A DNA stretch of 64,000 bases from Pycnopodia helianthoides (taxonomy: Eukaryota; Echinodermata; Asteroidea; Forcipulatida; Asteriidae), in contig CM063255.1 in assembly GCA_032158295.1 (NCBI GenBank), positions 10,568,094-10,632,093 on the forward strand, in the 5' to 3' direction. The notes beneath the pieces are model-generated. The model worked only from the letters and a program-made list of their open reading frames with translations. It was not told where the DNA came from and ran no database searches. Position numbers and translations under genes: made by a program. Positions 24,301 through 36,400 of this stretch are shown one piece after another; the stretch's first letter is position 1; each line of letters begins with the position of its first letter.

Positions 24301-27300
24301 CACAGGGCGCCATACCCACAATACAAATTAGATAGATTCCTTTTAAATTGCACAGGGCGCCATACCCACAATACGAATAAGATAGATTCCTTTTAAATTG
24401 CACAGGGCGCCATACCCACAATACAAATTAGATAGATTCCTTTTAAATTGCACAGGGCGCCATACCCACAATACAAATTAGATAGATTCCTTTTCAATTG
24501 CACAGGGCGCCATACCCACAATACAAATTAGATAGATTTCTTTTAAATTGCACAGGGCGCCATACCCACAATACAAATTAGATAGACTCCTGTCTATAGC
24601 ACTTGCATCTCTACACGACACAACACACAAAAATGCACAATGCAGCAATCCATAACAGGCAATTTGTACTCACTTTGCAATGGAACTTTTAAAAATGTCA
24701 GATTTTCTGTTGGACATTCGGGGCAAGTTACACCTCGCTTACCTTGATTAAACATTCCGGGACCACGGTTCCCAAAGTTGCCCCCTTGCTGCTGCTGCTG
24801 CTGTTGCCCGCCAAAGCCCATCATCTGATTGCCGAACTGCTGTGGTTGCTGCTGCTGCTGTTGGAAGCCCATCCCACCGCTGCCACTGCTTCCATGGGCG
24901 TCGCCCTGATTGTGTCTATCCCCTCCACCGGAGGGCTTCTGGGCCTGCGGGTCAGGCAGCTGGGGACGGTTGGCATCCTTCAGGTAGTTGTTGAAGAATG
25001 CCACCTGCAACAAAATTTGTTTATAGTCCTGATTGCCAATTTGAACCACCAGTCTATGACGACTTTACCAAATTTAACATAATTGATATTGCTAACTACA
25101 GGATTTTCCCGAACACTAACCGCTCTGCCAAAATCAATGATGAACTAAGGAGTAAGTGGTGTTTGAAGCTTTGCATGGTGTGGAAATCAAGAAGTAACTT
25201 TAAAGAGGATGGGCCATGGTGATTGAAGTTGACGTTATTTTTTAGTTTTCTGCTTTCTATAATTTGTTGCATCTTTTGTAACATTACATTAACAAAAGAA
25301 GTGATATTTGCAGGGAGTTTTTACTCCGTTCACTAGCCCGCCGGCTAAATTATTTTATCAAAATCCCGTAAATGAGGGCAGCAAACAAACATGACGCCAC
25401 TGTACGTACTGAATGCCCGGATGGTCTGTACTGAGTAATGCTCAATGAGTAACAACAAACAGCCGTGGCCCAACCTCTTTAAATAAATAGTAAACTTGCG
25501 GGTACAACCATGTATGAGATCTCTTTTGTGGGAGTGTTGGCTCTGAAAAGAGCCGGTGTGGTCTCAACGGTTGGAACAGTATACTCTGCTCTTCTGCAGA
25601 GTACACTATTCGAAACGCCGAGACCACACCGTCTCTTTTCAGAGAAGTATATGAATGTACTCTTCCAAAAATCAATGTACCATCCCTCTATGGTGTGTTT
25701 CTTGAAAACTAGAAGCTTGGAATAAATGTACTCTTCCAAAAACCAATGATGTACCATCCCTTGATTATGTTTTTTGAAAACTAGAGGATTATAATAAATG
25801 TACTCTTTTAAAAACCAATGGTGTACCATCCCTTTATATGTTTCTTGAAAACTAGAGGATTGGAATGAATGTACTCTTCCAAACACCAATGAGGTACCAT
25901 CCCTTTATTATATGTTTTTTGAAAACTAAAGGATTGTAATAAATGTGCCCTTTTAAAAAACCAATGGTGTACCATCTCTTTATGATATGTTTCTTGAAAA
26001 CTAAAGGATTGGAATGAATGTGCTCTTCCAATAACCAATGATGTACCATCCCTTTATGATATGTTTCTTAAAAACTAGAGGATTGGAATGAATGTACTCT
26101 TCCAAACACCAATAGTGTACCATCCCTTTATGATGTTTCTTGAAAACTACAGGATTGGAATGAATGTACTCTTCTAAACACCCATAGTGTACCATCCCTT
26201 TATGATATGTTTTTTGAAAACTAAAGGATTGTAATAAATGTGCCCTTTTAAAAAACCAATGGTGTACCATCCCTTTATGATATGTTTCTTAAAAACTAGA
26301 GGATTGGAATGAATGTACTCTTCCAAACACCAATGATGTACCATCCCTTTATGATGTTTTTTTTTTAAACTACAGGATTAGAATAAATGTACTCTTCCAA
26401 ACACCAATAGTGTACCATCCCTTTATGATATGGTTTTTTGAAAACTACAGGATTGGAATGAATGAACTCTTCCAAACACCAACAATGTACCATCCCTTTA
26501 TGATATGTTTCTTGAAAACTAAAGGATTGGTATGAATGTACTCTTTCTAAAAATACAATTCTTGAACGATTCCCTCCCATTTCCCAAGAGAGATCATTGC
26601 AGAGATTTGCCTCACCTCTTTCTTAACATCATCCACTTTATCGCAGTGCTTGTTGAAGATGTGCTTGCGGACAAACTCCGGCCCTCTGAACTTCTTGCCG
26701 CTGAGGGGGCAGAGCCACTTGTCCTTGCCCATCTCCTGGGTGTTGGCTCGGACAAACTTCTCTACCTCAGTGCAGGGAAAAAAAAGTTAAGGAAAACAAA
26801 GGAGGAACTTTTGACAGGTGAGCAAGTTCTTAGGTGTCCTCAAACAACGAAACTTACACGCTATAGAGGTTTTACAGTCACGTGATGTTATCACGTGACT
26901 GTGTGTTTGATACGCCATATGGCCGGTCAATGACCGGAGGCAAGATCACAGTTCATTACCGTAACCATGACCGGCAAGATGGCTGCCGTTGCGGTAGTCG
27001 GGCCAGTGACGTCAGCTGAAAAACCTCTATAGACCTTTCCATTGTTGACCAACAAACTGCGCTGGTTGGCAGGAAGGCCGAATGTTAGCAGAACACTCAA
27101 TCGTGTTAACAGATGTTTCAACAAAATTCAACATTTTCTGCAAACTTTTAATTAAGTAAAGTACCTTCATGATTAGCTGCTTTGTTTCCAACAAATTCAA
27201 CACTATTTTTGAATGTTTGTGTAACATTGTTAAAAACTGTGGCTACCCGTTTTTGTTTTGCATTTATGGCTTTCCATAGTTTTCCGACCTCGGTTGGCAA

Positions 27301-30300
27301 AAACTCGGGCTGTGACGTTGCAAAAGAAAGGTCTATATGGTTTTTGAGGCATTGCATGGTGAGGTATCAATGTATATTCGGTTTGTGGTAACACCATGTG
27401 TATATCTACTTTGCTGTGTAGATTTTGTTCTTTAGAGAACTTGTCTTGCTATTTGTTCTGCTACCGCGGAGTAGATTTTTGTAATTCGGGAGACTTCTCA
27501 GTTCTGAAAAGAACTGTCCTGCTTATTAACTAACTACTACCTGGGCGGGAGGTAGGAAATCGGCCTGGACTACTACTTTCGCTTAGTGGATCGGGGGATT
27601 CTGAAAATAACTGCACTGCCGCAGAGTGAGTTCTTTTTGGTCTCAACGTTACACCCTATTGAACAAAAACACAAAACTACCTTGCACTCAAACTTTTGAC
27701 ATTTTCTTGCCACAGAAATGAGCAAAAATCAGCTGGTCAGTTGAGAAGTTGCCTGCCCGAATACAAAAGTGTCATTATGAAAGAGTTTAAGTAGTTTACA
27801 ATAAAAGGTACCTGAGATGAGTGACACAGTAAATCATTCCAAAGTTGAAATTCAATCTAGAAAGACAAACAATGGCAGGGTGTAAAAACATGTGCCCATT
27901 CTGTAAGGTGCAGTTTTAGCTTAACACGTTGACTGCCGCCTACGAGTATATTCGTAGTAACAGGTGTAACTGATTCTGCCACTACGAGTATACTCGTAGA
28001 GAATGAAAGGGCTTTGTATTTGTTATTTAAATACACTGGCATCACTGAGCACGCAAGACATACGCTTCTGGTAGTGGTGAGGACATACAAGACTTAGAAT
28101 GTGTATGTTCAATTTTTGTTGTATGTAGTACCTATTTGGTATGCGCGCATGCGCACCGCACTTGGCAAATGGGAACTCCCTACGAATCTATGACCGGCAG
28201 TCAACCAGTTGATAGCAAACACCAGTTTGGTTGGCCAAGTCACTGGTGTGGGTTTGAATCCCGGTCATGACACAATGTGTCCTGAAGCAAGACTCATAAC
28301 CTTAAATTGCTTCTCACCACCCAGGAGTAGATTGATACTTTTGCGAGTAAAGTTTGCTTTTGTGATAAACTTGCTATTAATGTATGCCAATTTTAACTCC
28401 GGGGCTGCATAATAATTTGGAGTTAATTTTCAAAAACGCCTCTGGAACATTCAACATCACACAAAGTAGTCAGTCATTTTCGATACTTTGTTCAAATAAT
28501 TGTTATGCCGACAGAAAATTTGGGGGCCCAAGGCAAAGGCAAGAAAGGATATGCTTCTTGGTCTTTCTTGCCCAGTTTGGTGAGCTCCTCGTCCGGGATA
28601 TCAGACGCAGCGTTCAGCAGACTGGATAACTTGGCCTCAAACGTCGTCTGCCAATTGGTCACTAAAGGAACAAACAAACAAAAATATGTAAACACGTTGA
28701 AGGTAGAAACATCAATACCCACTAAATAAAAGGGAAGGTTCATTTAATAATAGATTCAACTTCTGATGGCTGAGTCACTGGAGTAAGGGTTCAACTCCTG
28801 CAGCCGATTTCACGTAACTTTACGCCGCTGCATTCGTCCACTTGTGCAAGATTTCTTGTGTTAAAGATATTGTACACTTTTGGTAACAGCTCAAAATCAG
28901 TGTCCACATTTTGTGTGATTAAACATATGCATGAACAAACTAACCTGTGAAAGTTTGAGCTCAATTGGTCATCCAGGTCACGAGAAAATAGTGAAAAGAG
29001 ACCTTGTGTTTTCTGTTTTTTCAAATTATCGCGCGCGATAATTACTATTATTTTACTCGTTTCTCAGAAACGATAGCATTTTAGGCAGAAATATTTCGAG
29101 GAACCCTTTCTACCATTACTTACTTTAAGTCATGTAAGTTATGTGTGAATCTGTGAACATTGTGTTTTTCGATCTTATCAATAGTGTACAGGGACTTTAA
29201 ATGTGGTGCACAACTTACGCAATAAATGTTGCTCAAGTGGACTTACGCAGATGCGTCAAGTTTCGTGAAATCGGCGGCTGACCATGGAATTTGGTTTCAA
29301 AAAAGGGCCAGCATAAAGCACATCCTCCCAGCAGCAGGACTTTATTGTGTTGTGTAATGCACGTAAAAGCACCCAGTGCACTTATCAAAAAAAGAAGGGG
29401 TTCGCCCCGGTGTTCCTGGTTTGATTAGCTGCATATTGCACCACGCACCTTGTAAACCATTACATGGTGCTATGTAAAGGAATAGGTCTAATACTTCACA
29501 ACGTAGCTCCACAATACCTTGCAGGAAAATACTGAATGTTGAAGCACCCATATAAATGTAGATGTACAATAAAACTAACCTGTGAAAATTTCATTTCAAA
29601 AGGTGGTCGCGTTTTTGAAATATCACAAAAATCCGCAGGGAATATGTCCGCGCATAAAGATTAATCCCTAATAGGAATACACGATCCAGAAACGTTTTTC
29701 AGATTCAAATTTGGGGGAATAAAAACTGACATATTTTTCCATATCCACATTATTTTGAATTTAAATATTTCTCAAAATGCTTTATACTATCAAAAGTTGC
29801 TGTACTTCTAACCAAGTCAGTTTTTATTGCCAATGATTTTTAGAGTGATTACCAATCGTGTACCTTCCCTTTAAGCAAAAAATATATTTCAAACAAGGCC
29901 TGTGCGTGCCTAGCACCCACTTATTATATCCGAGTTGAATACTTACAGTCCTTGTGGGTGATGCGACTTGGTGGGTTATGACCTCTACTGTGAATGATGC
30001 CACACCTATTGGGCATCTCATCTTCAATGTGGTACTGGCTAGCATTGTAGTAATCCACCGAGTGAACAATGCGTAGGTACACTATCAACCGATCAAGGAC
30101 CTGAAGACCCCCAAAAAAGAAAATCAGTAAATCAAAATGGATCAATATAGTTTGGGTGGGTTATACTGATATCAACCCTAAGATTAAACAATAAAGCTCT
30201 GATGTACATATTGATGCTTCTTAAAGCGAATATTTCCATCTCTACCACATGTTCTGGATTTCTTCTTGGCTTAGGCTTACGTTTCAATTTTGGTTATTGT

Positions 30301-30368
30301 ACATATTTTGTATGTTATTGTTTGTATTTAGCGCCATGAGCACTTTTATGGATTTGTGCGCTAAGTTT

Positions 30369-30409
<41 letters not shown>

Positions 30410-33400
30410 GTCAAAACCTCATACAACCTTGATGAACAGAGGCAACAACATTACCTTATTAAGTTCATCATCCTTGATGAACATCACCTCTCCGCTAGTC
30501 TCCTCTCCCTCCTCTTCAGGCTTAGCTCCCATCAGGGCATCCTCCTCTGCACTCACCTCCTCAACCAGGTAATCGGTGATGTTCTCTAAGATTGGGTTGG
30601 ACTGGTACTTGGTGGGGATGATGATCTGAGATTCAAAGATAGTGTACTCTATTTAGTAAACTGGCCTTAGTTCAAAAAAATAGCAGTGAGGCTTAATATT
30701 GTCGCTGGTCCCATGAAGTGACCGATCTGTCAAAAAATCACATCATTTTGCAATTCGGTTTTTCATACAAATTAGTAATATAATTTTCAGCAAGTTTCAG
30801 TACCTAATACAAAATCGTTTGGTAACTACACTAGTAAGTGTGACTGACTGTAAGTGTATCATTAGGTTTGCCATTTTGTGTTTCCACGAAGTGACCTATC
30901 ACCCTACGCCACTTTACCCATGATATACAAAGTGCTATAGCATGGTTTGCGTGTTCAACTTTTGCGTTTTAACGAAGTGACCTATCCGTTGGACCTATTG
31001 AAGCGTGGTGTTTTCACAAAGAAATATTTCAAGGGATGTTTTCTACTGTCATCATCATTAGACCATGTAAGTTTGATGGAAATCTGTGATCAAAAAGTAT
31101 ATTTTACAAGTTTTTTTCTTACCAATTCTGTAATGTTCCTTTAACAAGAATGTTTTTTAATGAAGACTAACCCGTTCCGGTTCTTTCTCTTCTTCCACCT
31201 CCTTCTCCGCCTCCTCCTGTCCCTCCTCCTTCTTCTCCCCCTCGTCCTCGTTCAGCTTCTCCTCCTCCTTCTTCTTCTTCTCCTCCTCCCGCCGCTTCTC
31301 CTCCCGGATCTTCTTCTCCGCCGCCTCCTTGGCGAACGCCACCTCGTCCTCGTGGTGCCACAGCCGCAGCTCCTCGTCCAGCTGCTGGATGAGGCGGGCG
31401 GCCAGCTTCAGGTCCGAGCGGACGATCTTCTTGTGGGCAGTGATGCCGCTGACGCTGCGGATGCGGTTGGCGAGGTCGCGGTTGACGACCGGGCTCAGCT
31501 CACACTCTCTCAGCTTTTTAAGAAAAATTTTAAAAAGATAACAAACTATGAAAGCTGCCTCTTTTCCTTTCAGGATAAAGGATAAACTTCTGTTTCCCAT
31601 TCCTAATTTTTAAAAATGATAACTAATTTGGGGGGCTAATCATCCTTACGAACAGCTGAGAAGCTGAATTGCGAAGGACGCAGCTACAACGTGTTCGAGA
31701 AGCTGGCATGCGAGGGCGCCTTAGGCAGGCAACCAGCCAGCCAGTACACAGTAAATCCCCTACTGTCTGACCAATCAATATCATCCACTGTGATTATGAA
31801 CACTAGATGCACTCTGCCAGCCTACAATATGACATCATGTACTGAATACATATTACGAAACACAGTACACAGTCAACCCTCCTGCTGTCTGACCAATCAA
31901 TATCATCCACTGTGGTTATGAACACTAGATGCACTATGCCAGCCTGCAATATGACATCATGTGGTGAATGTACTACACAGTACACAGTCAACCCTCCTAC
32001 TGTCTGACCATTTAATGTCATCCACGATGGTTTTGAATGATGGATGCACTCTGCCAGCCTGCAATATGATACCATGTGGAGAATGCATCTACACAGTACA
32101 TATTTAACCCTCCTACTGTCTGACCATTCACAGATAGTTCTACTCAGAGTTGATCTATCACAGACAATCCCTGTGCGCTCAGAGGTTCGGAACGGTTGGT
32201 CCACTCACTGGCAAATGTCATGCAGTCCAGTGGTCAACAACAACAAAACAGCTTCACACTATTCTTCTTACCCGTATGCTACTGATGTTCCAGCAGATCT
32301 CCTTGATGTTGACACTTCGGTCAAAGGTCACCCAGCCGTGCCGCTGGAAGTTCCTCTCCGGCTGGGGTTCAGCAAGGGCCACACGCATGAAGCCAGGGTA
32401 GCGCTTACAAAGCTGGAGAAGTGTTTTAAAAGAGAACATCGTATCAGAACTGCCAAACATTTGCATCTTGCAATCAGGGAGATTGTGTACAACAATCGGG
32501 GAGATATTTAGAATTACATTCAACATAACAGACTGTGCAAGTCTCGCGCACATTCAAACATTTTAGGGACCATTTTGGTACAACCTACATTGCTTCAACG
32601 CTTTATGAAAACAAACTTGCATGCTTTAAAGGCAGGATACACTTTTGGTAATTGTCAAAGACAAGTATCCACACTTGGTGTATCCCAACATGTGCATACA
32701 ATAACAGACCTGTGAACATTTTGGCTCAATTGGTCATTAAAGTTGCACCCAAAAAAATGAAAGAAAAAACACCCTTGTTGCATAAGAATTGTGTGCTTTG
32801 AGATGCCTGAATGAGAAATTACCTCTTTCTCAAAAACTACATCACTTCAAAGGGAGTCGTCGTTTCTCACAATGTTTTTAGGGCCAATGATTTTCCGCGA
32901 TCGCGGAAAACGGACAGAATTCGCGGAATCTGCCCTTTGAAATGGAAAACAGGATTTGAGTTTGAAGTAAATTTTTTTGTAAATAAAGTGACAAAAACAT
33001 AGGGTTTTTTCATGTTATTAAGGCCAAACCTACTGAAATTGATCAGGCAAGCTAACTTAACACTGCATTCTTTATTAAGCTTCTTTTTGTTAAACTAAAA
33101 AAGCATCAGAAATCAGACCGTAAAAAGTTACCGAGATCGTACCGTTGACTCGAGCAGATGTACACATGTACATTGCAGGACGGAGGGCAAAATCATCACA
33201 TTCACGGCACGATCTTTACATTTTTTTCACCCAAATTGCATTTTCTCCCTCCCTGTTATCAACAATTATACTCAAACTAGCTTACCTAGGCTCTACATGA
33301 ACACACACATTGATTTTTCATCTCGGAAAGGTCTAAAATCAACCATTAACTTTCAACATTTTGTCGCCAAAGCGAAAACAAAATGGCTGACAATTCGTTT

Positions 33401-36400
33401 CTGTGTGGAGGAGAAGAACACGGTGACGTCATATGCAATGACACTGCAGTGCAGCTTTACATGTTTCTTTTTTTGTTGCAGCGATCAGTCAGTGATCAGT
33501 GCATTACGTTTAAATTGCAATCCGGAACTGAATCGCGTTGATTTAAAAATAATTACGATCTGATCTCAATATTTTGTTAAAAGTTAACAAAGTTTTTACA
33601 ATCAAGCAAACAATGAGAAAGTTATGTTTATAATCGACTCTTGGGCATTAACAACATTTTATCTATAAAGAACATGAAACGGATTTATTTTGTCTGAAAC
33701 GGAATTCATGTTTTTCAAAAACGAAATTTGCACTTTTCTGAAACGGAAAATCATTGGCCCTATGTTTTATACTGTCAAGTAATGAACCACAAGGGAAACT
33801 GACTGGGTAAATTTCAAACTTCCATATCCACATTATTTTGAACTGAAATATTTCTCAACATGATTGAGAAAATTGCTGTACTTCTAACCAAGTCAGCTTT
33901 TATTGCCATTAATTTTTAGAGTGATTACCAATCGTGTACCTTCCCTTTAAAACGATCGACCGGTTCCAAAGACCAAAGGTATACTTTGCCTTGAAGTCTG
34001 GTGATATTTTAATCGAACAGGGTTAAAAAAAACTTACGGATATGATTTCTTGCTTCGTGATCGTCGGTGAGACATTCCTGATGAAGAGGGAGTAGGTCTT
34101 GTGGAGCGGTCTCGGCATCGGCTCGTTCTCCTCCTCACCCTCCTTGTCTCCATCCTTCAGTTCCCCGTCGTCTTCCTCTGCCTCTTTCTTCGCCTTCTCG
34201 GTCACCTTAGCCTCCTCCAAATTTATCACTCGGCATGACATCATCGTCAAGTCCTTTACCCGTCCCAAAGACAAAAAGGATAGTTAGTTCCTAGACAACG
34301 ATTCTCACTCGGCATGACATCATCGTCAAGTCCTTACCCATCCCAAAGACAAAATAAACAGTCAGTTCCTAGATCAACGATTCTGGTCACCTTCCACAAG
34401 ACAACATCTATGACTGTTGTTAGCGTAAACAAGGGTCAACATTTCACAGTGCTGCTGATTTTTCTGAATCAGAAATCAGGACAAATACCATGCTGTAACC
34501 ATCATCCAGAATCCAAAAGAAAACTATGGATTATTGAATCGGATTATGAAATTGTATCCCCTCCCCCTTCTATATTATTATTATTATTGGTTTATCAAAA
34601 ACACTCCTTGCACCCATAGGCTGAATTGCACAGTGTTTGTACACGAATTAAAAAACATTAGAAATACAAGAAAATACAGAGCATACATGAAATTCAAAAA
34701 CACTAACTGTAAGACAGAAACAACAGCAATACAAACATAAAAAACCTAAGTTTGTATGAAGATAAAAAATATTACATTCATTTGTTCAGTAATCTGGTGA
34801 GGTATGGCACAGGACTGTTCTTAAATCTGTTTGAGGTGAAAGAGTATTTATTGTGTTGTGTAATGCACGTAAAAGAACCCTTGATTGGCTGCATATTGCG
34901 CCACAGCACCTTGTAAACCATTACTTGGTGCTATGTAAAGGAACAGGTCTAATACTTCAAAGCGTGGCTCCAAAATACCTTGCAGAAAATACTGAATGTT
35001 GAAGCGCCTTGAGCGTCACTGAGTGACAGATATGCGCGCTGTATCAGAAGCCATTGCTGATATTAACAATCCGGTTTGATCTAAGGCTCATAGAGTGGGA
35101 ACTTTTAGATTCAGTTAACATCACAAGGGACGTATTTTCAACGGGGTTGGGACTGGTCAAGGAACGAGAGCTGGTGAGGAGGAGAGGACAAGCAGCTCTA
35201 CTCACCTGGAGGTACTTGATCAGCGTCTGAGTCCGACTCCAGACCGCTGCTGCTGCTGCCGCTGCTGCTGCCGCTGTCGTTCTCGTAGTCGCTGTCGCGA
35301 TGACGTTTGCGCTTTTTCCCTCTCTTGTCCTGTGAACCCTTCTGTGTGAGGACAAAAGTTTGGAAAGTCATGAGGAAAGCAATACAACTCCGGGTCTCTG
35401 TAAAGTGCAACAAGGGCGATTCCTCAACTCTACGGTGTGACCCCCTTGCAATGATGTCAAGAGCAGCAACCGCTGCCACACTCCCCACTTTGGTAGGCAA
35501 ATTGCACGTAACAATTATGGAACCTGTCACTGCGTGTTGCGTCCACACACTTGTAACTACTGGTGCATGTAATAGACCGGTCTATACTAAAGCTCGCCCT
35601 TACTTTGCGAAATACGAACCTTGAGGCTTACGTCACCGAGTGACAGAAGCTCCAAAACACGCTAAAAATCCATTAAGAAAAGTAACATGCGTGGGCGTTC
35701 ATTAAAACTCGCACGTTCAGTTGCGGTCAAGGCGAGTGCTGGTTGGAGAGAGGCAAGCAGCTTGCTGACACCTGGGCTAGATGGTGAGCGCCAGCCGCAT
35801 GCTGTGATTGGTCAATGTGTTCGTAAGTGGTGGTGGGGCCCCTTTTCTGGAATCGGTGAGACAAATTATGCAGAAAATGAAAATGATCTTTGAAAACAGG
35901 GGGATCCTCAAATAGTGTACGAATGATGGGAACACCCGTAGAATTGGGAAAACAAAAAATTTAAATTTAAGTCACCAGAATTGTACATGTTGCGAGTTGT
36001 GTATATGCACAAAGGCTACGGTGCGGACCACGCCTTTGATCCACAAAACCCCAAACCATGTAGCGAAGGCAGACTAGCATCTTGGAAAACCCGGACCTAA
36101 AAATTTCACACTCTTTTTGTGCGAGTGAGCTTTCACTTGTTCTAAAACCCTCAAGCGAGGTACCTGTTTGGTGGCAGTTCACCCATGGTACGTTGTCAGC
36201 ACATGCTTCCAAGCACCAGTTCCTTTTTCAAACGACCCTTTTTAAGTGTGTTGTGGACATGTCAAGGTGATTGCCTGGGTTAATTTAAAGGCACTGGACA
36301 CTATTGGTAATTACTCAAAATAATTGTTAGCATAAAAACTTACTTGGTAACGAGCAATGGAGAGCTGTTGATAGTATAACAAAATTGAGAGAAACGGCTC

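Noticed and set aside
31160..31585. Plus-strand Leu-rich ORF resembling a membrane protein
   Set aside because: Complement of the Lys/Glu-rich part of SRRT exon 12.
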